Below, in pieces: positions 1-7,002 of a stretch of DNA of 64,000 nt. Under the pieces are notes generated by a model. That model was given only the letters and a program-made list of their open reading frames with translations, was not told the origin of the DNA and searched no databases. Positions within the stretch are counted from its first letter, which is position 1. Every line of letters begins with the position of its first letter. Both the position numbers and the translations under genes were made by a program. The stretch comes from Xanthomarina gelatinilytica (lineage in GTDB: Bacteria > Bacteroidota > Bacteroidia > Flavobacteriales > Flavobacteriaceae): NCBI RefSeq assembly GCF_000348685.1, contig NZ_ANLA01000007.1:1-64000 (forward strand). Direction: 5' to 3'.

Positions 1-45
1 AAGTTTATCCTGAGCACAGTCGAAGGAAGTCCCTCCATCGGCTCT
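1..45. repeat. Degenerate intergenic repeat remnant
   Basis: The first bases contain CCTGAGCACAGTCGAAGGA, which resembles the CTGAGC..AGTCGAAG core of short repeats scattered through flavobacterial genomes. Related pieces occur at about 43908-43945 and 24808-24892 in this window. The left part may lie outside the window. Confidence 0.4.
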
Positions 46-77
46 AAAGAAGTTCAGTAAGTATGCTGGACTTTTTT
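46..77 (+). terminator. Hairpin with T-tract (terminator)
   Basis: Arms AAGTTCAG (50-57) and CTGGACTT (66-73) pair with one G-U wobble, extend outward through A-T pairs, and are followed by a run of T on the plus strand. It fits termination of a plus-strand gene left of the window. Because the stem is largely symmetrical it may also end the minus-strand penicillin-binding protein gene whose stop is at 81. Confidence 0.5.
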
Positions 78-80
78 GTT

Positions 81-2390
81 TTAAATCGAGTCTTTATCTT
101 TTTTTAACCATGAGAAAAACCCCTTTTTCTTTTTCTTTTTAAAGGGTTTTTCACTTTTTTTATTGCCAAACAATTGTTTAAAGAAGCTTTCTTCTTTTGT
201 AAGTTCACAATCAATAGCTTTTAATACTTTTTCCGAAGGCTTTACAAATCTGGCCTGACTTATGTTTTGATAGTTGGGGTCCGAATTCAGTTTTTGTAAA
301 AACTTGGCAAACATAGGTAAAGCAGAATTGGCTCCTTGACCAATACTTGTATTGCTAAAACCTATCTGCTGATTGTCGTTGCCAACCCAAACAACAGTAA
401 CCAGTTTAGGCATAATACCTACAAACCAGCCATCTTTATTGTCTTGGGTCGTTCCTGTTTTTCCAGCAATATCATTGGAGAAATTGTAAGTTGAACGCAA
501 CCTGCTTGCAGTACCATTGTTTACCGTTTCTTTTAAAAACTCCAACATTACCTGTCTGGTATCTTCGCTAAACGCTTCTGTTTTTGGTGTTTCAGGATTT
601 AAATCTTCATATGTTGCTATCACATGTCCATTCTTATCTTCAATTTTAGTAATAAAAACAGGTTTTGACGGCTTGCTTTGGTTTACATAAGTGGTATAAG
701 CAGTTGCCAGTTCCATGAGACTTAAGTTTGATGTTCCCAAAGCTATGGCTGGTACTTTTTCTATATCACTTTTAATGCCCATGGCATGCGCTTGTTCCAT
801 CACCTTGTCTATTCCCGTTTCTTGTAATACTTTCACCGAAATAGTATTTACAGAGCGACTTAATGCATATGCTAAAGAGTAATTTAAGTCTTTGTTTTCT
901 ACTTCCGAAGCATTTTTTGGAGTCCAATTATTAACATCTGTATAAGTTACCTCTTTAATTGAAAAATAGGAGCAAGGTTCCATGCCATTTTCTAGAGCAG
1001 CTGTGTAAACTATAGGTTTAAACGTAGAGCCAACCTGTCTTTTACTTTGTGAGACATGGTCGTATTGAAAATATCTGTAATCAATTCCCCCTACATAAGC
1101 TTTTATGGCACCTGTTGTAGGTTCTAAAGAAAGCATTCCTGCATTTAGGAATTTTGAATAATATTCCAAACTATCCAGTGTTGAAAGGTTTTCAACAGTG
1201 GGCTCATCCCAAGAGAACAATTCGGTTTTATGCTTTTTGTTCAAGGAATCCTCAATGGCTTTGTCTGATAAGTTTTGCTGTTTTAGCTTTCTATATGTTT
1301 TCAAACGTTTTTTGGCTGCCAAAAAAGCAGGTTTGTTTTTTAACCAAGGCGCATTTTGTCCATAAGCTTTTTCAAATTGACGTTGTAAGCTTGCCATGTG
1401 TTCTTGCATGGCCTCTTCTGCATAGCGTTGCAAATTATTATCCAAAGTGGTATAGACTTTTAAACCATCATGATAGATGTTGTAAGCTTCCCCATCTGGA
1501 TTTTTATATTTTTTTTCTTGAAGAATGGCATCCAACTGCTTTTTGATTTCTGCTCTAAAATAAGGAGCCAAACCTTGGTTTGGTGCATAATATTGATAAT
1601 CCAGTTCAATATCTTTATTGATTACGGCTTTTGCTTCCTGCTCTGTTATTAAGTTTTGATTTTTCATTAATTGAATCACCAAATCCCTACGTTGTTGCGA
1701 ACTTTCTGGGTACAATCTAGGATTATAGCCATTATTGGCTTTTAAGGTTCCAACAAGGGTTGCTGCTTGAGAGAGGTTTAAAAGGCGCGTTTTTGTGTTG
1801 AAAAATTTTTGTGAAGCACTTTCAATGCCATAGGTATTGTCTGGAAACGGAACTGTATTAAAATACAAAGTAAGAATTTCCTTTTTGGAGTAAATGTCCT
1901 CGATACGTCTGGCAACAATACTTTCCCTAAGTTTATTGACCACAATACTTAAAAAACCGTAATCTTTTCGTCCATATAGGTTTTTGGCCAATTGTAAGGT
2001 AATGGTGCTTCCACCTCCCGAAGATTTATCGGAAAGCAATATGGTTTTAAAAAACACCCTTAATAAACTGGTATTGTCTATACCATTATGTTCATAAAAA
2101 CGTGTGTCCTCGGTTGCTATTAGCGCATCGATTAAATGTTGTGGGAAATCGTTATAGCTTATGGACTGTCTGTCGTAAATGTAAAACTTTCCTATCAGGT
2201 CGTTGTTGGTGTCCAGAACCTGTGTGGCTTGGCTTTGCTTAAGGTTTGCCAATTTTTTGGCTGAAGGAATTTCTCCCCAAAAGCCAAAATAAATACTGCC
2301 ATAAAAGCATAGTAGTACTGCAAAAGTTATAAAAAAGCCATAGGCAATCCGTTTTGCCCAAGTTTTTAATTTCTGGTTTTTAGAAAACAT
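81..2390 (-). CDS. Class A penicillin-binding protein (PBP1A-type transglycosylase/transpeptidase)
   Basis: Bifunctional peptidoglycan synthase of 769 aa, a usual length for the family. It polymerises lipid II glycan chains and cross-links the peptides in the periplasm. One membrane anchor lies at about residues 14-36. The GT51 transglycosylase domain shows EDTRFYEH (94-101, catalytic Glu) and GGSTITLQLAKN (126-137). The transpeptidase domain has STFK (Ser455), SVN (513-515) and KTG (644). The C-terminus ends in a lysine-rich tail (about 745-769) of low complexity. The ATG at 2390 gives a short basic cytoplasmic N-terminus before the anchor, as expected. The downstream lipoprotein and DUF819 genes lie on the same strand but are not obviously functionally linked. 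The assignment is firm; the exact PBP1 subtype is not resolved. Confidence 0.95.
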   Translation of the reverse strand: MFSKNQKLKTWAKRIAYGFFITFAVLLCFYGSIYFGFWGEIPSAKKLANLKQSQATQVLDTNNDLIGKFYIYDRQSISYNDFPQHLIDALIATEDTRFYEHNGIDNTSLLRVFFKTILLSDKSSGGGSTITLQLAKNLYGRKDYGFLSIVVNKLRESIVARRIEDIYSKKEILTLYFNTVPFPDNTYGIESASQKFFNTKTRLLNLSQAATLVGTLKANNGYNPRLYPESSQQRRDLVIQLMKNQNLITEQEAKAVINKDIELDYQYYAPNQGLAPYFRAEIKKQLDAILQEKKYKNPDGEAYNIYHDGLKVYTTLDNNLQRYAEEAMQEHMASLQRQFEKAYGQNAPWLKNKPAFLAAKKRLKTYRKLKQQNLSDKAIEDSLNKKHKTELFSWDEPTVENLSTLDSLEYYSKFLNAGMLSLEPTTGAIKAYVGGIDYRYFQYDHVSQSKRQVGSTFKPIVYTAALENGMEPCSYFSIKEVTYTDVNNWTPKNASEVENKDLNYSLAYALSRSVNTISVKVLQETGIDKVMEQAHAMGIKSDIEKVPAIALGTSNLSLMELATAYTTYVNQSKPSKPVFITKIEDKNGHVIATYEDLNPETPKTEAFSEDTRQVMLEFLKETVNNGTASRLRSTYNFSNDIAGKTGTTQDNKDGWFVGIMPKLVTVVWVGNDNQQIGFSNTSIGQGANSALPMFAKFLQKLNSDPNYQNISQARFVKPSEKVLKAIDCELTKEESFFKQLFGNKKSEKPFKKKKKKGFFSWLKKDKDSI

Positions 2391-2482
2391 GGTGTCAATT
2401 TCTATTTACAAAGAAACGACATATTAAAAAGAAGCGTATAAAATGAATGTATTAAATATGAAAATTTGCTATTGGTACTCTT

Positions 2483-3178
2483 TTATTCAGCTTTTCTTAT
2501 GGCTAAATACCCATCTAAAGCTTTACCGTATTTAGAAGCTTTAACTTTTGGCGTTAGGGCATTGTTTATGGTGTCCAGCCATTTTATTTGCGCATCGTAA
2601 ACTTCTGTTAAAGCCAGATAAGGAGCTACCTCGCTATCCTTATTGTTTACGGCAAAATTTACCACATACAAATATCTGCTTTTGGTTAAATTGTTCATAG
2701 CTTTTGTGCTGGCTTCAATTTTAGCAGAGTCGTTTGCTTTTTTGGCATCAAAATTTTCCTTGATGAGATCTAGGTTTTTCTCATTGTATCTGGTAATCAC
2801 CTTTAAAAAATCTTCGTAAAGCTTTTGTTGGGTAGAACCTGTTATTTTAGCATCTGTCACAAAGTTTTTTAGAGTGGTGTTGATTTCTGTAACACCTTTA
2901 TCAGCAAAAAATACAATTCGCGTATTGTTTTCTTTGCTGTTGTTTTTGTCCAAACGTAAATAAAAAGCTTCTGGAGATTCCAGATCGCTTTGTAATTCAA
3001 ACTCCGAAACCCCATTTAATGAAACAGAATCTACAATAATGATGGAAGAGTCTTTTTCCTTTTCAAGGTATACTGTTCCTTTTTTTAAACCTTTTACATG
3101 ACCTTTAACAATTAAGTCAGGATCTTTTCCACAAGAAATTAAAGACACAAGAACAAAAACAAGGGCTAACTTTTTCAT
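2483..3178 (-). CDS. DUF4369-type lipoprotein
   Basis: Predicted outer-membrane or periplasmic lipoprotein of 231 aa. I chose the ATG at 3178 rather than an ATG nine codons upstream because it starts a compact signal peptide (MKKLALVFVLVSLISC) with lipobox LISC and Cys16. The region after the Cys (KGHVKGLKKGTVYLEK) resembles the DUF4369 domain found at the N-terminus of Bacteroidota thioredoxin-like lipoproteins. No thioredoxin CxxC follows, so this is the DUF4369 part with an alpha-helical, Lys/Asp-rich C-terminal half. The gene lies 52 bases downstream of the DUF819 gene and may be cotranscribed with it. Its function is unknown. Confidence 0.8.
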   Translation of the reverse strand: MKKLALVFVLVSLISCGKDPDLIVKGHVKGLKKGTVYLEKEKDSSIIIVDSVSLNGVSEFELQSDLESPEAFYLRLDKNNSKENNTRIVFFADKGVTEINTTLKNFVTDAKITGSTQQKLYEDFLKVITRYNEKNLDLIKENFDAKKANDSAKIEASTKAMNNLTKSRYLYVVNFAVNNKDSEVAPYLALTEVYDAQIKWLDTINNALTPKVKASKYGKALDGYLAIRKAE

Positions 3179-3230
3179 ATTACTATTAAGAATTTTGGAG
3201 CGCAAATATCATATAAAAATTAAAGATATA

Positions 3231-4541
3231 CTAACCTCCTGCAGCGAATTTCATTAAAATAGTACAGCCTATGGCAGCAATGGTTCCTATGGCATAACCA
3301 AACACAGCCAGAAGCACACCAACAGTGGCTAAAGATGGATGAAATGCCGAAGCGACAATAGGAGCAGAGGCTGCGCCACCAACGTTTGCCTGGCTTCCAA
3401 CAGCTAAGAAAAAATAAGGAGCTCTAATAAGCTTGGCAATCAGTATCAATAACATGGCATGTATGCTCATCCATACCAAGCCTACAGCAATCAATCCAGG
3501 ATTATCAAAAATGGACATTAAATCTATTTTCATACCTATGGAAGCCACAAGGATGTAGATAAAAACACTTCCAAATTTACTGGCTCCTGCACCTTCGTAA
3601 TTTTTGGCTTTTGTAAAGGACAGTAATATGGCAACAAGTGTTGCGATACTAATCATCCAAAAGAACTGGGAATCTAAAAAGGTAAAGGTGTTTCTAAGGG
3701 TTTTAGACTCTATATTGTTGACCACCCTTTCAAAATAAGGTGCTAAGAAATTGGCACACATATGAGAGATGCTAACAGTTCCAAAAGCAATGGCAACAAT
3801 AATCATGATGTCTGTTAAAGAGGGATTTCGTTTGACGCTTTTGGCAAAGGTGGTTACTTTTTCCTTTAAAGCTTCTATGGCAGAATTATCTGCTCTTAAC
3901 CATCTATCAATAGCTTTAGATCTTCCAATTCCTATTAAAATTATGGCCATCCATATATTGGCAACCACGATATCCACAAATACCATTTTACCATATTCGG
4001 ATTGGTTGTATTCAAAAATTTCAAGCATTGCTGTTTGGTTGGCTCCACCACCAATCCAGCTTCCTGCTAGGGTAGAGAGACCTCTCCAAACGGCATCAGG
4101 CCCAACACCACCAACAGTTTCTGGAGAAACCATAGAAATCAATAAAATGGCAATGGGTCCTCCAATTACAATCCCTACAGTTCCTGTAAGGAACATAACC
4201 AAGGCTTTCCAGCCCAAATTAAATACAGCTTTTAAATCGATGCTCAAGGTCATTAACACCAATGCTGCAGGTAATAAATACCTACTGGAAACATAATATA
4301 AGCTGGTGCTGTGCTTTGCCACTTCGCCAGAATCTGAAGTTGTTTCCCATTCTGGGGCAATAAGTCCAAGAGTGGTTAAAACGGCTGGTAACATATATGC
4401 CATAAAGAGGCCAGGAACAATTTTATAGAATTTTGGCCAAAACCCTGTTTTAATGGATTCTGTATAAAAAATAAAACCTAACGTAAGCATTAGGAGTCCA
4501 AAAACAATCGTATCGTCTGTAAAAATTGGAGCTTGTTGCAT
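3231..4541 (-). CDS. DUF819 family integral membrane protein
   Basis: Polytopic membrane protein of 436 aa with about eleven hydrophobic segments. Glycine-rich turns such as GSWIGGGANQTA and VGSQANVGGAASAP near the middle and C-terminus are typical of DUF819 (YjcL-like) proteins. Members of the family are thought to be transporters, but no substrate is established to my knowledge. The ATG at 4541 is followed by a short polar stretch (MQQAPIFTDDT) and then the first membrane span. The Arc-like gene of the next operon ends 69 bases upstream, so readthrough from that operon is possible. Transport of a metabolite is inference only. Confidence 0.85.
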   Translation of the reverse strand: MQQAPIFTDDTIVFGLLMLTLGFIFYTESIKTGFWPKFYKIVPGLFMAYMLPAVLTTLGLIAPEWETTSDSGEVAKHSTSLYYVSSRYLLPAALVLMTLSIDLKAVFNLGWKALVMFLTGTVGIVIGGPIAILLISMVSPETVGGVGPDAVWRGLSTLAGSWIGGGANQTAMLEIFEYNQSEYGKMVFVDIVVANIWMAIILIGIGRSKAIDRWLRADNSAIEALKEKVTTFAKSVKRNPSLTDIMIIVAIAFGTVSISHMCANFLAPYFERVVNNIESKTLRNTFTFLDSQFFWMISIATLVAILLSFTKAKNYEGAGASKFGSVFIYILVASIGMKIDLMSIFDNPGLIAVGLVWMSIHAMLLILIAKLIRAPYFFLAVGSQANVGGAASAPIVASAFHPSLATVGVLLAVFGYAIGTIAAIGCTILMKFAAGG

Positions 4542-4610
4542 GTTCTGTATTTTTTAAGATGCTGCAAAATACCAAAATAAATGGGTATAAAAAAAGCAAC
4601 TTTTTTAAAG

Positions 4611-4778
4611 TCACTTTTTTTCTGTTTTTTTTGGTTCTCTATTGTGTTCTTTGAGCTGCTGCATGAGTATCCACTCAATTTGTCCATTAGTGCTCCTGAA
4701 CTCGTCTGAAGCCCATTTTTCAATAGCTTTCAGCATCTCTTCATTGATTCTTAATGCAAAGGCTTTCTTTTTCGACAT
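4611..4778 (-). CDS. Arc-like ribbon-helix-helix DNA-binding protein (small)
   Basis: A 55-aa protein translated by hand. It begins MSKKKAFALRINEEMLKAI and continues through EKWASDEFRSTNGQIEWILMQQL to a lysine-rich tail. The order short beta strand (KAFALRI), helix (NEEMLKAIEKWASDE), turn (FRSTNGQ), helix (IEWILMQQLKEH) is the Arc/MetJ ribbon-helix-helix fold, and FRSTNGQIEWIL is close to the Arc second-helix pattern RSxNxxI. It starts one base after the alpha/beta hydrolase stop, so it is the last gene of the SPFH operon. A likely role is transcriptional control of its own operon. See the ATGATAT repeats upstream of the first gene. The fold is confident; the target is inferred. Confidence 0.85.
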   Translation of the reverse strand: MSKKKAFALRINEEMLKAIEKWASDEFRSTNGQIEWILMQQLKEHNREPKKTEKK

Positions 4779-4779
4779 G

Positions 4780-5715
4780 TTATTTTTTTATAAAAGCTTC
4801 AATCGTGTTTATAAGTGCTTCAGACAAGGGATAATCTGGTGAAAAATAAGTTTTCATATTATCCTGGTCGTTTTCTATGTTTTTTAAAATGTGGTTCATG
4901 TTTTCTATGATCACAATTTCAGATTCTGGTTTGACTTCATGCAATTTATTGGCTTCCTGCACTTTTACCTGAAGGTCTTTTGTGCCGTTTATAATCAATA
5001 TTGGGATATCAAGTTTTTTTATTTCTTCGGAAGGGTTATAGGCCATCCACGAGATGAAAAATGGTTGATTGGGTTTGCTGAACAAATGTGCCAGTGTAGG
5101 ATTTACGTTTTCTATGGTTCCAGTTTCTTTAAGCTCATTAATATGTTCTTGCGCCATTTGTCCCATTTCTTCACTGTAAAGTTTGTAGCTGTTAATAATG
5201 AAGGTTCCCATATCTTCACTAACGCCAGCCAACGAAATATATTTATCAACATGTTTTTGTGCAGCCAACATAGCAACCAAGGATCCTTGACTGTGCCCAA
5301 TGAGTGTGATACTGCTAAATCGGTTGTCGTCTTTAAATTTGGAAATGGCCAGGTTGGCATCTTCCACAAACCCATAAAAATCCATATCGTCCATTATAAA
5401 TTTGATGTTTTCTTTGGTGGCACTTCTTTTATCGTATCTGTAAAAGGCAATCCCCTTGGCATTAAGGCTATCGGCTAATTGTTTGATATAGTTGGCTTTG
5501 ATATTTGCTCCAGCTTGATTGCCGTTTCTATCCACATTCCCAGAACCATGAATAAAAATAGCCAAGGGCTGACTTTTTAACGTGTTGTTATATGTTAAGG
5601 TGCCAGGAAGCTGGATGCTATCGTTCCTCAACAAAATGTCTTCTGAAACCATAGGTTCTTGAGAAAATGAGAAAACAGCATACAATAAGATGGTAAAGAA
5701 TAAAAACTGTTTCAT
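4780..5715 (-). CDS. Secreted alpha/beta hydrolase (active-site residues intact)
   Basis: Alpha/beta-hydrolase of 311 aa from the ATG at 5715. That start gives a signal peptide (MKQFLFFTILLYAVFSFSQ) and follows the DUF4177 stop by four bases; a start seven codons upstream would overlap that gene. The oxyanion region reads FIHGSGNVDRNGNQ. The nucleophile elbow is GHSQGS (Ser142), the acid lies in NGTKDLQV (Asp247) and the base in ENMNHIL (His275), so the catalytic triad is complete. It is probably a periplasmic esterase or acyl-hydrolase of unknown substrate. A paralog at 7003-7929 shares the DRNGNQ, NGTKDLQV and ENMNH motifs but lacks the serine. It is the third gene of the SPFH operon. Confidence 0.85.
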   Translation of the reverse strand: MKQFLFFTILLYAVFSFSQEPMVSEDILLRNDSIQLPGTLTYNNTLKSQPLAIFIHGSGNVDRNGNQAGANIKANYIKQLADSLNAKGIAFYRYDKRSATKENIKFIMDDMDFYGFVEDANLAISKFKDDNRFSSITLIGHSQGSLVAMLAAQKHVDKYISLAGVSEDMGTFIINSYKLYSEEMGQMAQEHINELKETGTIENVNPTLAHLFSKPNQPFFISWMAYNPSEEIKKLDIPILIINGTKDLQVKVQEANKLHEVKPESEIVIIENMNHILKNIENDQDNMKTYFSPDYPLSEALINTIEAFIKK

Positions 5716-5719
5716 GTGT

Positions 5720-5878
5720 TTACCTGTTTTTATCACGTTCCAAGACTATTCTCGCAGAATTTTCGGATATATGTACCACTTTCCAACCAGACATGGCGTG
5801 TTGATTTAATGTTTCTTCCAAGCGCTCGTTGTTTTTGCTTAAGCCCATTTTCCAGGAAATGACTTTATATTCTTTCAT
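5720..5878 (-). CDS. DUF4177-like small protein
   Basis: A 52-aa protein read by hand: it starts MKEYKVISWKMGLSKNNER and ends in IVLERDKNR. The pattern Y-K-V-x-x-W at the start, a long helix (NNERLEETLNQHAMSG) and then GWKVVHI is that of DUF4177, a small beta-alpha-beta family of unknown function in which the helix is followed by a GW-x-V strand. It sits between the SPFH gene (10-base gap) and the hydrolase gene (4-base gap), so it is surely cotranscribed. No signal peptide is seen, so it is probably cytoplasmic and may bind the cytoplasmic side of the SPFH complex; that partner is a guess. Confidence 0.8.
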   Translation of the reverse strand: MKEYKVISWKMGLSKNNERLEETLNQHAMSGWKVVHISENSARIVLERDKNR

Positions 5879-5888
5879 AATTTTAAGT

Positions 5889-6749
5889 TTAATGATTTAA
5901 AGTACCTGCATTTACAATAGGTGATGCATCTTTATCACCACATAATATAACCATTAGATTGCTAACCATGGCTGCTTTGCGTTCTTCGTCTAAATCAACA
6001 ATTTGTTTTTTGCTTAATTCTTCAAGAGCCATTTCCACCATACTGACTGCACCTTCAACAATTTTATGTCTTGCTGCAACTATGGCAGTAGCTTGTTGGC
6101 GTTTTAGCATGGCATTGGCAATTTCCTGCGCATAAGCCAAATAGCCAATTCTGGCTTCCAGGACTTCTATTCCTGCAATGGATAGACGTTCGTCTATTTC
6201 TTTTTCCAAAGCTTCGCTCACTTCATTAACACTGGATCTTAAGGTAATGTCTTCGGCAAGGCCTTCATCGGCAAAATTGTCATAAGGATACATGCTTGCT
6301 AGTTTTCTAACTGCAGCATCTGTTTGCACACGCACAAAATTTTCGTAATTGTCCACATCAAAGGCTGCTTTATAGGTGTTTTGTACTCTCCACACTAAAA
6401 TGGTGCTTATCATTACTGGATTGCCTAACTTGTCATTCACTTTTAAACGTTCACTATCAAAATTACTGGCACGTAAAGAAATTTTCTTTTTGGTATAAAA
6501 CGGGTTTGTCCAATAAAACCCATTTTTTTTAATGCTGCCCACATATTTTCCAAAAAGTAATAAAACCCTGGAGTTGTTGGGTTGTACCATGATAAACCCT
6601 AAGGCAATAAACAAGGCAGTTGCAATGGATAAGACAAACCATGGATTTTTATAGGCAACTACAGCTGCTATACCACCAATAAATAATACTAAAAACACAA
6701 ATAGCATTAAATAGCCATTGGCAGGAACAATAATTTTTTCTTCTTTCAT
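5889..6749 (-). CDS. SPFH (stomatin/prohibitin/flotillin) domain membrane protein
   Basis: A 286-aa SPFH-domain protein. Two hydrophobic segments lie near the N-terminus (about residues 14-34 and 37-56). They are followed by the SPFH beta/alpha domain (VLLLFGKYVGSIKKNGFYW onward) and a helical coiled-coil stretch in the second half (EVSEALEKEIDERLS, IANAMLKRQQATAIVAARHKIVEGA). Such proteins oligomerise in the membrane and scaffold microdomains or protease complexes. It is the first gene of an operon with DUF4177, alpha/beta hydrolase and Arc-like genes. No NfeD or FtsH partner is present nearby, so the operon differs from the classic SPFH-NfeD pair. Family assignment is firm; its cargo is unknown. 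Confidence 0.9.
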   Translation of the reverse strand: MKEEKIIVPANGYLMLFVFLVLFIGGIAAVVAYKNPWFVLSIATALFIALGFIMVQPNNSRVLLLFGKYVGSIKKNGFYWTNPFYTKKKISLRASNFDSERLKVNDKLGNPVMISTILVWRVQNTYKAAFDVDNYENFVRVQTDAAVRKLASMYPYDNFADEGLAEDITLRSSVNEVSEALEKEIDERLSIAGIEVLEARIGYLAYAQEIANAMLKRQQATAIVAARHKIVEGAVSMVEMALEELSKKQIVDLDEERKAAMVSNLMVILCGDKDASPIVNAGTLNH

Positions 6750-6752
6750 GAG

Positions 6753-6798
6753 ATGATATTTAGTTGGTTAATTTATTATGATATTAAAATGATATCAT
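6753..6798. promoter_or_regulatory. Repeated ATGATAT motifs upstream of the SPFH operon
   Basis: ATGATAT occurs at 6753-6759, 6778-6784 and 6789-6795, the last being part of a perfect palindrome ATGATATCAT (6789-6798). The last two copies are 11 bases apart, about one helical turn. They lie immediately before the SPFH start codon (6749). Ribbon-helix-helix repressors bind short repeated sites, so these may be operators for the Arc-like protein of this operon. This is inference; AT-rich DNA makes chance copies possible. Confidence 0.35.
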
Positions 6799-6835
6799 AA
6801 AGATATGTAAAAATTATTTGCCTTCAAAATTAAGT

Positions 6836-6852
6836 TTGGCACGATGATTGAA
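6836..6852 (+). promoter_or_regulatory. Sigma-54-like promoter (-24/-12)
   Basis: The plus strand reads TTGGCACGATGATTGAA. Against the RpoN consensus YTGGCACGRNNNTTGCW every fixed position matches except the -12 C, which is A. GG and the -12 G have the canonical 10-base spacing. It points into a gene-free interval and would start a transcript near 6862. No activator-binding site was identified. Confidence 0.5.
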
Positions 6853-6861
6853 ATATGTCAT

Positions 6862-6982
6862 GTAAATTGATACTACACTAAAAACTTTTTAAAGAGTGTG
6901 GTTACTTTATAAAAAGGTAGTATTTCATATTTTTGGTTGGTTAGTTAAGAAAAGTGTCCTTTTTAGGATGCTTTTCTTTTTT
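6862..6982 (+). ncRNA. Candidate small RNA from the sigma-54-like promoter
   Basis: This interval between two minus-strand genes runs from the expected start of the sigma-54-like promoter to an intrinsic terminator, about 120 nt. It contains pairable segments ATACTAC (6870-6876) with GTAGTAT (6917-6923) and CACT (6876-6879) with AGTG (6895-6898), so a branched stem is possible before the terminator. I see no open reading frame of note. Existence as a transcript is inferred from the promoter plus terminator pair on the same strand; nothing identifies an RNA family. Confidence 0.4.
6947..6982 (+). terminator. Intrinsic terminator on the plus strand
   Basis: Fourteen-base arms AAGAAAAGTGTCCT (6947-6960) and AGGATGCTTTTCTT (6965-6978) enclose a TTTT loop and are followed by T residues to 6982. 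In plus-strand RNA the two non-Watson-Crick positions are U-G and G-U wobbles, so the stem is complete. In minus-strand RNA the same positions become A-C mismatches. The orientation is therefore plus, although no plus-strand protein gene lies upstream. Confidence 0.65.
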
Positions 6983-7002
6983 ATACTTGTAGAAAAGAGA
7001 AT

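Noticed and set aside
3769-4296. A 175-codon plus-strand frame opposite the DUF819 gene
   Set aside because: Antisense of a hydrophobic membrane protein commonly leaves long open frames; no domain or start context supports it.
4891-5478. A 195-codon plus-strand open frame opposite the alpha/beta hydrolase
   Set aside because: It is a shadow of the minus-strand gene, which has a signal peptide and a complete catalytic triad. The plus-strand translation is rich in Phe/His and has no recognisable domain.
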